A DNA stretch of 64,000 bases from Symmetrospora coprosmae (Eukaryota; Basidiomycota; Cystobasidiomycetes; Symmetrosporaceae). The notes below the pieces were generated by a model. That model was not told where the DNA came from. It saw only the letters and a list, made by a program, of their open reading frames with translations, and ran no database searches. The stretch covers positions 1 through 64,000 of the forward strand of contig VUYT01000032.1 of assembly GCA_008802785.1 (NCBI GenBank), in the 5' to 3' direction. The position numbers were made by a program, and so were the translations under genes. This document shows, one piece after another, positions 32,727 to 44,467 of this stretch; the stretch's first letter is position 1, and each line of letters starts with the position of its first letter.

Positions 32727-35700
32727 ATGGCCACAGTGAGGACAACCCTGGCGATAGGTGCGTCCTCTCCATCTCGAGGAGTAGACCAAGCGGCTGCCGT
32801 ACAGTTGCAGCACTGCTACTGCTAGCTCTCGTCTTCCCTACCTTGCGCGCTCGAATTAGCATGACTAACCTACTCCCCGTTCATCGGCCTTGCCTCTCAC
32901 AGCCAACATTCACTGCCCATCCTGCATTTCCTCCATCGAATCCATCCTCTCATGCTACTCCCTCCCACCCCCATCCAGCCCGTCCACCCGCCGCAACAGC
33001 TTCGAGAAGGTCGTCGACGCCCTGAATGTCGGCGGCGTTGCCCCATCGCTGGTCCGCACGCGGTCGCCCGATGCCAGCTCGACGGCACCGCTACATATGC
33101 AAGATGTAGAGGCAGTTCACTGCCAACCCGCATTCACCGACGTCAACGTCTCGCTGCTCGCTGGAACGGTGACCTTCACCCATTCGCCACGCTACACCCT
33201 GGCTCCGGTCATAGCGGAGCTCGAAGAAGCCGGGTTCGAGGTCATTCACGCGCCAGAGACGCTTGATCGTGGCAGTCTGGCAGGGCGACAACTTCAGGCC
33301 CACCCGCACTCGTCCAAGTGGCGCTGGCTAAGCTTTGGCGAGCTTTTCACCTCGCCCAAAGCGGTCGAGCGCAAGGAGCAGGCGCACCGGGACAACTGCG
33401 CGGCTTGCAGGGAGCAGGAGGATGCCGAGGAGTGCTCTCGACAACGATATGCAGCCAAAGGCAAGGACAGGGAGGTCCAGGCAGACGCAGTTGCGGATGA
33501 CCAGAGGCCATCCGAGGCGCCGCTTACGGAGGTTGTGTTCTCGATTGACGGCATGACCTGCAGGTGCGTGGACTCCTGCATTGATGCGTGACTATGTGGC
33601 ATAAGCTGAGGAGGCCGGGCGCTCTTTGTGCGCTCCCGCAGCTCATGTACTTCTGGAATCGAAGCTGCTTTGAGTCCAGCTAGGAATCTCGGCATACACA
33701 ACATTACAGTCACTCTGGCCTACAATACTGCCACGGTTGTCTTCGACTCCACAGTCACCACTCTCGAGCAGATCAAAGAGGACATTGAGGATCTCGGCTA
33801 CGACGCCGCAGTCAGCAGTAGTCGGGCCGTGACTGCGAAGCATCCGCCTCCCATTCTCCCCACTCAGCCTGAGCACGATGCTACCGGCAAACTCCCAGAC
33901 GGCAATGATGGTATATTCCGCGCGACTCTAAGCATCGGCGGCATGACCTGTGCCTCCTGCGTTAGCGCTGTTGGCAATGCTCTCACGGGCATTGATGGCC
34001 TGCTAGACTACAGCGTAGACTTGTTGGGATCCTCGGCCAGCATCAATGTCACAGCAGTGACAGTTGTCGGACGCGTGCGCGACGAGATTGAAGATGCGGG
34101 GTATGACTGCGCTATTCTCGCAGTGGAGGAAGTCAAGCCGCCGCGGACGGTCGAGGCAGAACAGCCTTCACGAGGCGAAGAAAGCAAGCGAACGGTGGAT
34201 GTGACCATTTCGGGCTTTTTCTGCGAGCACTGCCCAGCAAAGGCCAATGCTGCGCTTCTCGACCTGTCGAAGCGCTTTGACATCTTCTACACGCCTTCAA
34301 CACTGGCCAACCCCGCCTCAAGCATCATGTACACGCCCTCTCCTCCCTCTCTGACATTGCGCACCATTAGGTCAGCCATGACGGAGCTCGGCTTTGCGCT
34401 TGACGTCGTCAAGAGGGAGACGCTGCAGGACCGTGCCCGTCAGGCCCAGAAGGAGGAGCGACGCCGCCTCCTCATCCGGCTCGTCATCTGCATCATCTTC
34501 TGCATACCGACCTTCATTATCGGCGTCGTAGCGGCCTCTCTACTTCCCATGCACAATCGCTTCCGCATGTACTGGGAGGAGCCGGTATGGGGCTCTGCAA
34601 CCCGAATGACTGTGGCCCTCTTCGCCTTAGCCACGCCGGTGCAGTTCGGCGTTGGCGAGTTCTTCTACATCCGGTCCTACAAGTCTCTGCGCGCAGTCTG
34701 GAGGAGAAGGCGCGGGGGGCGCGCAGGCGGCGTATCGCAACGGCGCATCTGGCTGGACCGCCTCTTCCGCTGGGGCTCGATGGACAGCCTGGTCGCACTT
34801 GGCACGAGCATTGCCTGGCTCAGCTCGTTCGCATACATGGTTCTCGACATCACGACGCCCGGCATGTCAGAGATGGCCTACTTCGACACGAGTGTCTTTC
34901 TCATTACGTTCATCCTGGCTGGACGCTACCTGGAGAGCCTGAGCAAGCAGAAGACCGGAGACGCCTTGCTAGAGCTGGGGAAGCTGCGGCCGAAGAAAGG
35001 GCTGCTATACGACGAGAAGGAAGGCAAGGTCGTCGAGGAGGTCGAGTCTGCCTTCATCGAGATCGGCGACTGCCTCCTGGTCCCCGTCGGAGCGTCGCCA
35101 CCTGTCGACTGCGCCCTCGCTGAGTCCAGCACAGTCACCTCATTCGACGAGGCTTCCTTGACTGGCGAGAGTCGGCCCGTCGCCAAGAGGCCCGGTGATC
35201 CGATTTATGCAGGGACGCATAATTCGGGTCCGAGCGCTGCGATCGTTATTGTCAAGCGGCGCGACGGCGAGACTGTGCTCGACAGCATTGTTACGGGCGT
35301 GCGAAATGCCATGTCGAAAAAGGCCAGCATCGAGCGGCTGGCCGATGCCATCACTGCCGTCTTTGTGCCTGCCATCGCAGGCGTAGCATGTCTCACCTTC
35401 GCCATATGGATCATCCGAGGCTACTCTGGCAATCTACCGTCGGAATGGCTTCGCGATCAGAAGGGCGGTGGATGGGTTCTGTTCTCCGTCCAGTTCTCTG
35501 TGGCTGTCCTGGTTGTTGCTTGCCCCTGTGGTATAGGGTAAGCCTGTTTGGCCTGTCGCTTGCCCGCGTCTCGCCTGCTGACCAGACCGTTGCCTAGTCT
35601 CGCTGCTCCTACAGGGCAGTTGGTCGGAGTCGGTCTTGCAGCTCAGCATGGCATCATGCCCAATGGAGGTGGCGAAGCCTTCCAGGCCTTTTCCACGGTC

Positions 35701-36896
35701 GACGCCATCTGCTTCGACAAGACCGGCACAATTACCAAGGGCAAGTTCCAGGTATCTGACCACCGCGTCATCGCGCCTTCGAGCACACGTTCAGAAGGAT
35801 CTGGACCAGGACTAGGACTCACCGAGAACGAGATCTGGCAGGTGCTAAGTTCGGTGGAGCAGGCGTCAACCCACCCGATTGCTCTGGCAGTCCAGGAATT
35901 CACCAAGCAACGATTGTCGCTGGTAGATGACGCACCTCAGTCCACTTTAAGATTGCACGACACCATCGAGATTCCTGGCAGGGGCATGTCGACGACCGTG
36001 CAGCGAGATGGCATGCCGGCCTCGTCTCGCATCCTCGTGGGGAATGTCAAACTGCTCGACGGCAACGGTATCGCCCTATCTGCCGAACATCAGAACATGG
36101 TCAACCACTGGTCCAATCAAGGGCAGAGCGTCGTGCTGATCGCGAACGATCAAGGTCTGCTGGCGGCGCTTGCGGTCTCGGACCCGCTACGGGACGAAGC
36201 GCGCTACGTTCTTGATGCGCTCCGCAACGATGGCGTGGAGGTGTACATTGTCTCTGGAGACAACTCCACGACCGTGAGCGCTGTCGCTCGGACTCTCAAC
36301 ATCACAGAAGATCACCTCGCTGGCGGAGCTCTGCCGGAGGACAAGCGGGATTTCGTCGAGCGGTTGCAAAGGCAGCAGAAACACGTCCGGACCTGGCGCG
36401 CATTTGGCCGGCGCACGACGCGCAGGAAAATCGTAGCATTCGTGGGCGATGGCATCAACGACAGCATCGCTCTGTCGCAGGCGGACGTGTCCATCGCCCA
36501 GGGCGGAGGATCAGCGGTCGCAACATCAACGGCTCACTTTGCGCTCCTCAATGACTCGCTCCTCAGCATCCTCACTCTGCAGAACATCTCGCGAGCTACG
36601 TACCGCCGCATCGTGAGCAACTTCTGCTGGGCGTCCGTCTACAACATCGTCCTCATTCCACTGGCTGCGGGCGCGTTTTACGATCTGGGCGAAACGAAAC
36701 TGCCGGCTGTCTGTGAGTTGTTCGACATGACCGACAACATTGCCGAAGGCGAAGTGGTTGACGTCGGGGGCACTTTCATGCAGGGGCATCGCTTGCGATG
36801 GCACTCTCGAGCGTGAGCGTTGTCGTCAATTCCCTGCTCTTACGGTGGACATTCAGGCAGCCAAGGGCGGTTAGGCAGTATTCCGATCAAGCTTGA
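32727..36896 (+). CDS. CCC2: copper-transporting P-type ATPase, Ccc2/ATP7 type
   Basis: A P1B ATPase that pumps Cu(I) into the Golgi for multicopper oxidases. Four N-terminal metal-binding domains carry CxxC: CPSC, CSSC (made across an intron near 33563-33640), CASC and CEHC. The membrane region starts RRLLIRLVICIIFCIPTFII. The actuator has SLTGESRPV. The ion-binding helix reads VLVVACPCGIG|LAAPTG across an intron, where many relatives have CPCALGLATP. The phosphorylation site is CFDKTGTITKGKF, the nucleotide-binding HP motif is STHPIALAV, and the hinge is VGDGINDSIALSQADVSIAQ. A final intron (36712-36780) joins LPAV to WASLAMALSSVSVVVNSLLL, so the true stop is TGA 36894-36896, not the in-frame stop at 36814. 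Confidence 0.95.
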
Positions 36897-37149
36897 TGCA
36901 GTCGGGAGGCGATAGTGAGGAAGGAAACGATGCAGTGCAGAATAGCAATGTCTTGCCAACATACCAGCGCGAGCTGCACACCGTCAGACAGAAGCGATTG
37001 CAAGGAAGCGGGCAGGCGCGACGAGCAGACTAGGCTTTGACACTTACAGATTGTGACGGAAAGCGGGAAATCCCGTCTTGCTCCACCCGCCCTGCATCTC
37101 GACCACTCCCGCTATCCCCGCGGGCAGAAAAAGGTGACAGACAGCGAGC

Positions 37150-38441
37150 TTATCGCTTGCCGCCGGCCTTCATCTGGTTCCGGCCGAGCTTGGGTGCCGA
37201 TGCGGACGGGCCCTTTGGCTGTGGAGTCGGGGTCATAATCTCAGTACGGCGCAGTGGCTGAATGTTCGCTGCGAGGTATTCCCCACCTTGTCGCTCTTCT
37301 TCTTCTCCTCAGCAGCCTTCTTCTTGTCCTTGCCAGCCTGGAGGGCAGCCTTGCGGGCAGCCTCACGGACCTCGGGCTTCTGAGCTGTGTGATGCAGGGG
37401 CACAGTGTGCAGGATGCGTCAGCATGCCGCCGAGATCTGCGGCTTGTATTGATGCTATGACTGACTTCGGCGAGCGGCAATCTGGTCGAGGCTCAGGCCA
37501 GCGATGCCTCGCTGAGCCTTGACGGACTTCTTGGAGCGCTTCTTTGCGACCTCCTCGCTGATTCCCTTGCGGTGAACGCGGCGGTAGACCTGCGTCCAGG
37601 AGATCTTCCTCGGGTTCTTCCTCTGGAGGAAGAGCGACTCCTCCTTGGAGGCACCGAATCGGAAGACCTTGGAGTCCATGCGGACGTAAAGGCGTCCCCG
37701 ACCGGGCTGTTACACGTGCAGCGAGGTGCAATGCATGTCAGCAGCTGGTCCCGCTGCAGTCTGAAGTGTTGAAGAAGCGCTCGTCGGTTGCTGCGCTCTA
37801 CCGCTCTGCCGCTCTGCCTTGCCCCCGCGCGATGTTGCGCATTCTGTGGCGCGGTCGAGGTGAGCGCCGGCCCCCAAAGAAGGACCGTTATGCGCTGGGC
37901 GATGCATGGCAGAGCAGAGAGCTGCTTATCCGACAAGCGCTGCAGCAGCGAGATCACGTACGTAGATCTTGTAACCGGAGAACACGTCCCTAAGCGCGCG
38001 GTGAAGAAGAGCGGGTCAGTCCGTGTACGCTTGCTACCTGATGCGCTGCAGCTGCTGCTGGACCCCGCCGCCTCCGGTGTCCGTCGTCCATCGTCGCTGC
38101 CATTGCCGCCCTCGCTGCTACAACCGCTGCAGCATCCGGGCCTCCTCTACTGCCTGGTCGATATGCGGTACACTGCCCAGCTGCAGCCGGCTATCCTCCG
38201 ACGTATGGCGTTGCTGGGCTGCCCAGCTACCTCTCGCAGCTCAGCTGTCCGTGCTGTCCTACGGGCCGCTACTGCGGCTGTTCATCCTGCACCCGCGGTC
38301 CCCCTGCACCTCGGGCGGGCACGAACTCCTTCCTCCTTCGATGGCAACGACGATGGCACTGGTCGGGCTCGGGCGGCCGGGCGGTACGGCACGCTAGCAG
38401 CAGCAGCATGTGCGCATGCAAACGCACTGCTCGACCTTCAT
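37150..38441 (-). CDS. RPL24: ribosomal protein eL24
   Basis: eL24 of the 60S subunit. Exon 1 is 14 nt (38428-38441) and encodes MKVE plus part of Q. A 438-bp intron (37990-38427) follows, then a 28-nt exon (37962-37989, DVFSGYKIY), a 255-bp intron, and PGRGRLYVRMDSKVFRFGAS. The body continues RKNPRKISWTQVYRRVHRKG, EEVAKKRSKKSVKAQRGIAG, and KPEVREAARKAALQAGKDKK, ending GRNQMKAGGKR with the stop at 37150-37152. Long first introns behind a start-proximal exon are common in fungal ribosomal protein genes. Intron 1 carries the 77-bp segment that recurs beside the gap in RPP1. I saw no C/D or H/ACA snoRNA signature in either intron. Confidence 0.93.
38304..38380 (+). repeat. 77-bp exact duplicate of 31679-31755
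   Basis: Lies inside RPL24 intron 1. It matches the contig start after the N gap over exactly 77 bp. Confidence 0.9.
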
Positions 38442-38697
38442 CTTGAGGGATTCTTGATGGTGTTGATGCTGTCTCGAACGCCGCCTCCAGCCCTGAGGTC
38501 GCCGCCTATCCCCTTCTGCGATCGCCTCTGGCCCCTGCGCTGCTCCTGCCCTCCCCTCCCTGCCCTCTGAAATTTCGGAAGGAAGGGGAGACTGGCGCGA
38601 CCCCTCACGCAGAGCAGGGAGACCGATAAATCGCGTTGCAAACAACAACAAAAGCAATCTACTAATGGATCGTTCCGAGCAATGGAGATGAGCAACA

Positions 38698-41600
38698 TCA
38701 CTCTGAGCTATCGCTGGTGCTCCCTGCCTCCGCCTCTGCTTGCGCCAGATCCTCCAGAGATGGCAGCCCCTTCTTGCCCTTGCCCTTGAGCAAGCTGTGA
38801 TTGAGGAACGTGTAAAGCTGCCTGCCTGCCTCGACACCGATGAGCCGGTTGATGTCCTCCAGCGACATCTTGCTTAGCTCTTCAAAGTTCTCTACGTTCT
38901 TCATCAGATAGGTATAGTTTTTGGACGTCTGCAGACAGGCCGCCGATACACATTCTTGTCAGACCGTGTGCAAGCATCTCGCAACGTGGCTCCGATAGGA
39001 GCCAACTCACAATGCCGGGCAAGCTTCTAAGGATCTCCTGCGGAATTTGGTTGATGATTGCCTCCGCCTCACCTGCAGCACCCTCACCGCTCTCCTCGGC
39101 ACCTATCGCTGCTGCTTTGGTTGCGTCCGGCTCGTCTCGATTCGCCTTCAGGTCGGCAAAGATGTCTGCTGTTGCGTATGGCGACGATGACCAGATGGTG
39201 CGGACGCGCGGGAATGTCAGCGTCAGCAAGACCAGCTTGGCATGCAGATCGGTGTCATTCCCGCTTGGATTGAACTGAGCCGATGCATTGCCTCTGGCGT
39301 CCGAGTAAGTCTATTGCATATGCGCGAGAGATCAGCCGCAGCACCACATCTGACCTGCAGACCGTAGCCAGGTGGACTGACCTCGAGAGAGAAGGACTTC
39401 TTCTGGTCGAACTCGATGAGAAGGATCGGGATCTTGTAGTGCGTGGACATGACTTCGCATTGCTGGTATCTGCAGGAGCGCTGGACCTGTCAGCTTCTGC
39501 CAATCGGTTTCCACTGCATCAGCACGCCTTACAATCGACCAGAGTTGAAGGATTGGATGAGATCGGGCAAGCTCTTCCTCTCGACAGCCATTTCCGGGGA
39601 AAGGACATAATCTCCGATGGTCAGGGTTAGAGGCTCGACGATGAAGCCTGCCGCATGTAGCAATGAAGGGAGTGAAGAGCGGAACTCTCGCACATCCACC
39701 ACGACCTGCAAGAGCGAAATGTCCCTCAGTGAATGCCTTTTCCAGGCTTTGCTTCGGGTGCCCTGGCCCACCTTTGGCGGGTCGGCTCTGGCATGCCGTC
39801 CTCCTCCTGCGACACGCGTGCTGACTGTCCGCAGATAGTCGTCGGCGCGATCTTCGTTCGGTCTGCGCTCGGCTTGCAGTGGGATGGCCATGCTCTGGAG
39901 CGTGTCCCACACGTGTCGCTTCGGTCAGCGAAGGCTTCCTAAATACCGCGCAGCGCCAGTCGAGAGCTCACCGAGCGTTCCCGGATTAGCCTTTCGAAGG
40001 ACTCGCGCTCTCGACGGATGCTGCTGAGATACTTTTGCTCTTCGGCTGAATTGGCGTAGATCATAAAGTACGCCATGATGCGGAGGCCAGGGTGGGCGGC
40101 ACGGTATGTCTGCAGCGGTGTCACCATCATCAGCACCTAGCGTTTTGCTATTCAGCAGCGACCGCGCTCGACGCTCACTCACCTCCAGCCGCCGGATGAA
40201 ACTCGGGTCTGGATCGAAGAGGATGATGTATCTCGGACGCAGCTCTTGCAAGACCTGGTCATCCTCGTCCCCTGCGTATGCGCGTATGACTACTGTCTCT
40301 TCAGGCGCCAGCAAGCCGAAGTACTCATCGAACGCGACCACGTCGAACGCGTCGTCTGCCACAGCAATGGAGCTGGCAAGGAGTCCGTCGGTCCCTTCTC
40401 CTATCGAGGCAGCCATACTTGATGCGATCTCCTCGGCTTCGATCTCGAGGTTGGTCAGGGCGGACCCGGGGCCGGTTTTCTCCTTCACAGCGCTGCTTCG
40501 GGTAGTACTGGAGCCGGCCTTGCCACCGCCTCGCACACGCCGCCGCTTGCCGACAGGCTGCCCATGCTTGTACTGCCCTTTGCGCTTCATCGCTGCAGAC
40601 TCGTAGTTGACGTCCTTGGTGTTGCCCTGATTGGCACCTGGCACAAGGCCGGGCTTGCTCAGTGCCGAAGCGCCGGTTTGCACCGAAGTCTTGATATTCC
40701 GGCTCATCTTGCCCAGACCTCCCTTCCACAGGAAATACTCATTGGCTCGTGCCAGGAGGAGATCTCTCGCACCCGTATCCCTACTTCCGACAGCTGTGGG
40801 ACCTGGCCCGTCTCCGTCGGCATCACGGTCCAGCTCTGGGATTGATGTCAGGTACTTCCGAAGTGTTGTCGCAGTGGATATGGACCCGCACATGACGAGG
40901 ATGGTATCGCTGGATGTCGTGTCGAAGTCCACAGGGGACCAATGGATCTTCTCCTCGATCTCTTCGAGTATCTCGCGAAGCAGGAACCACTTTGGCTGCT
41001 CTTCCAAAACTGGCTGTGTGCCAGGCGGACACCAGTACGCCCACGGGCTATTCTGTGGCTTCGAGTTGTAGAAGTCCGCAGGCAAGCCATTTCTGTCAAT
41101 GCCATTTGAGGGTCCGCCGGACTCCTTGCCCTTCCCCTTGTCGAGTGTAGAGTACGCGCGGAAGATGTCGGCCGCGTTATCGTTCGTCTCGTCATCCAGA
41201 GTGAGATCGTATGTGTTTGCGCGAGTGGCCCCGGCCGGCGCAGTCTCGCCCGCTCTGGCGGCTGTAGGGGATGACGAAATAGGGATGGGTGCCGACTGAC
41301 TAGCCGCGAGAAGTCCGGGATCTCGGAAAAGCGAGTCATCCCCATCTCCCCAGTACTCGTCGTCTTGCTCTAGATCTGCCTGTAGTGTGCCTGCCGCCGA
41401 GATCGGCCGACCCTGCTTATCGATCGTGCCGTTCGAGCTGGTCAGGCCTGACTGACTGATCGACCCACTTCCGGTGTTTGCGGTCGGAGCTGCGCTATCC
41501 TCCTTCTCCTTCTCTTTCTCCGGCTGTACGGCTACCTGCCTGTACACCCTATTTCGTGCAGTCTCGATGATGGTGTCCGCGGCAGGAAGGAAGAGCCACG

Positions 41601-42714
41601 GACTCTGATTTTGCACTGCTTTGCCCGTGGTAAAGTTGGTCGTGTTGCTAGCGACAATGGTCTCGAGGAACTGATTGAATGTTACCGCATCGAACGACAA
41701 CAGATAGGTCAGGAGCTTTCGTAGAGTCGCGAGATCGTAGACGAGACCGCGCGTCTTCGGTCCGATGCGATGCCAATGCGGATCCAGCTGTTTCTTGATG
41801 ACAGCGTCGAAAGAGCGGAAGAGTGCGTTCTGCACAGTGAGATCCTCCACTTCTATAACGGTATTGCTGCGCTTGAGCTCGGCGAGAGTTGCGTCCATGC
41901 ACTCGATGATGGCGGTCTGGATTGTGTCCATGCTGTCGCTGAGAGGCTGATGCAGATTGATGACATCGCCCGTCTGCTTCTCTAGATCCTTGTTGACGAG
42001 CTCGTGAAAGCGGGGATAGAGGAAGACGTGGCGGATGTGAAGCTGGGTGAGGACGGTCTGAAGAGGAGCCACGCCGAACGTGAAGGACTCTGGCTCGTCT
42101 GAGAAGGCTTTGATGAAGCCGGTCTGTAGCATCAGGGGCGGTAAGGCGCCGGGCAGTCAGCGCGACTATCGTACAGCCTGGACAGGGGGCCAAGAGCCCA
42201 CCTTGTTCTTCTCTCGGAAGACTCGCATGACGAAGGCCTCCATAGACGTAGGAGTGACATGCTCGGCGTGCAGAACGACAATGCCAGTGAGCTCCTTCAC
42301 CGGTATGCGCTCGAGAAGGAGGTCGACAATCAGAATGCGCGTCGTGATGGAGACGACGCCGCCTTTCTTGTAGGCGGCTTGCCTGCATCGGAGGCGGTAG
42401 CAGACCATGAGCATGGATGATGCACATAACGTTACAGCGAAGCGAGGTGCGCACCTGTCCTTGGCGGGCATCTCAAACGCCACGGTCGTCAGTTTCATGC
42501 CGAGCTCCTCCCCGAGTCCGATCTCCTCCTCAGGCGTGGCATTGACGACGACGACGAGGCTCTCCTCTTCTGCGTAAGTCTCGAGCAGGCTGCACAGGAC
42601 GGCGCGTAGCCCGAGCCCACGGGCAAGAAGGACGAGACCATCGGATTCAGGGCCAGGCGCCGTCAGCTGCTCGAGAATGTGTCGCTGGAAGGGGAGCAGC
42701 TGAGTGGACGCCAT
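38698..42714 (-). CDS. RAD1: XPF/Rad1 structure-specific endonuclease
   Basis: XPF (with ERCC1/Rad10) cuts 5' of lesions in nucleotide excision repair and at recombination and crosslink intermediates. The start [20 protein letters not shown] opens the degenerate SF2 helicase half: [53 protein letters not shown] 735-codon exon (39925-42132) carries [14 protein letters not shown] and a long acidic Ser-rich spacer. The nuclease domain reads [20 protein letters not shown], then [20 protein letters not shown] with the catalytic GDY and ERKxxxD motifs. The tandem HhH2 end is [35 protein letters not shown]. All catalytic residues seem present. Confidence 0.95.
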
Positions 42715-43075
42715 TGCGGCTGCCTGCGCATGGACGGCCTTGGTGCACTAACACAGATTAAGCGATGTTTCGTATGCAAGCAGGGGAAAGAAGCGGGCCG
42801 TTTGCAGCGGCGGGGGATGTGTCCAGAAAGCGCGGAGCTCATCCGATGCGACGACGTGCGCACTGGAAGACGTCAGACAGGTGCAGCCCTTGCTTCGCAC
42901 AACGCTCGCAATACTGATATACATACTGTCAGCAACGTCCCTCGTCAAGCTGTTTGTCAGGTTCACTCTACGTACTCTTCTGCTTCCCGCGCTCCTCTTC
43001 CTTCTGCTCCCACTCTACCTCTATCTCGCTCGCCGCCCGGGAACTGCAGTGCCGACTCATAAATACCCAGCAGCA
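42715..43075. other. divergent promoter, RAD1 / APT1
   Basis: The plus-strand frame of APT1 stays open upstream from 42881 and reads a strongly hydrophobic, Leu-rich stretch, but no in-frame ATG precedes the one at 43076. Confidence 0.5.
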
Positions 43076-44122
43076 ATGGCCCTCAAGTCGGTTGTGATCC
43101 CAGCCAAGCAGGCGCACACTGCGACCGTCATCTTCTCGCACGGACTCGGCGACACGGGCCATGGCTGGACTTTCCTGGCCGAGCAGCTTGGCTCGAGCTT
43201 CCCGTACGTCAAGTGGTGCTTTCCGCATGCCCCCATGCGGCCCATCACTCTGAACGGCGGACACAAGATGCCCGGCTGGTTCGACATCAGATGAGTGCCA
43301 TCTCCTTGGGAGAGGGAGTTGAAAGCGTCAAACTGACGTGCTAGTCTGCGCATATCCACGACCCTGCGAGCCCCGCTTCCAGGCGATCCACGAGGAGAAG
43401 AAGACGAAGAAGGGACTTGGGACTCTGTCAACAAGATCCATAGCCTGGTGGACGACGAGATCAAGAACGGAATCGATGAGAGCCGGATTGTCGTTGGCGG
43501 ATTCAGCCAAGGTGCTGCCATGAGTCTGCTCGTCGGCTTGACCTCGACCAAGAAGGTGGGATCCGATGGCGCTCTTGCGGTGCCAGGATCAGCTGACGCG
43601 TCCTCTCGATCCAGCTCGGAGGCGTGGTCGGCCTTTCCGGATGGCTGCCGATGGATCACAAAGCGCAAAGCGTGCGTGAGAGCGTCCTGGCAGATGCGCG
43701 TTGATTCGACTGGCTAACACAGTCCTCGTGCTTCCCAGTTCCGCAAAGAAGGTTCTCAAAACCGAAAGATCTTCATGGGCCACGGAAAGTCGGATCCCGT
43801 CGTGCAGTGCGTCTCAGTAATGCTCTGTCTCGATGTGCGAGGAATGATCAGCTAATTTGCGACGCTCACAGATTCCCGTGGGGCGAGATGTCGTACAACT
43901 TCCTCAAGGACAAGCTCGAGATGCCGAATGTGGAGTTCCACGCATACAAAGGTGGGGAAGCATCGCATAAGAGATTGCTCACGCCAGCTCGAACATGCGG
44001 CTGACATTCTTGGCCCTCTCCATCCGTCAGGACTTCCGCATTCTGCAAACGAGGAGGAGCTTATGGATCTGGCCACATGGTTGAAGCAGGTCCTGCCACC
44101 GGCGGACAAGGGCAGGATTTAG
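43076..44122 (+). CDS. acyl-protein thioesterase 1
   Basis: An alpha/beta hydrolase that removes palmitate from proteins and has lysophospholipase activity. The start MALKSVVIPAKQAHTATVIF leads to SHGLGDTGHGW, the oxyanion-hole region, and WCFPHAPMRPITLNGGHKMP with GWFDI. The nucleophile is in VVGGFSQGAAMSLLVGL. After LGGVVGLSGWLP-type sequence, the acid is GHGKSDPVVQ and the His is in GLPHSANEEELMDL, formed across the last intron. The triad is therefore complete. About six short introns interrupt the gene. The stop is TAG 44120-44122. Confidence 0.92.
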
Positions 44123-44467
44123 CTGGGTGTGGGATCAACTTCTGGCTGTCGTGCCCGGATTGCTCCTTATACGTGATGTGGCAAACCGCGCGCAGCATTA
44201 AAGTCGGGTGGTGCAGACGCGCGCAACAGAGCGGCCCCATATTGATACGTGACAGAGCGTCATTCTGTATATATGTCTATGCCGCTCTGATCTGTCCTCG
44301 CTGCTCTCACCTTTACGCGGCTGCGGTTCTCCGAGCTTGACGTGTCTGTGCCTGGCTGCAAGGGCCATTCGCCTTGAGCCAACCGACTCAGTACTAGCAA
44401 CGGCAACAAGCGTCCGTATCTGCGTTCGCTTCCAGCAGCACCACGATCGTACGAGCTCGTCCCTCAC
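44123..44467. other. intergenic, APT1 to YIF1
   Basis: Tandem spacer. No coding signal seen. Confidence 0.45.

Noticed and set aside
37788-38570. 260-codon plus-strand open frame
   Set aside because: It lies antisense over the RPL24 introns and first exons. It has no family resemblance and its composition is that of low-complexity GC-rich intron.
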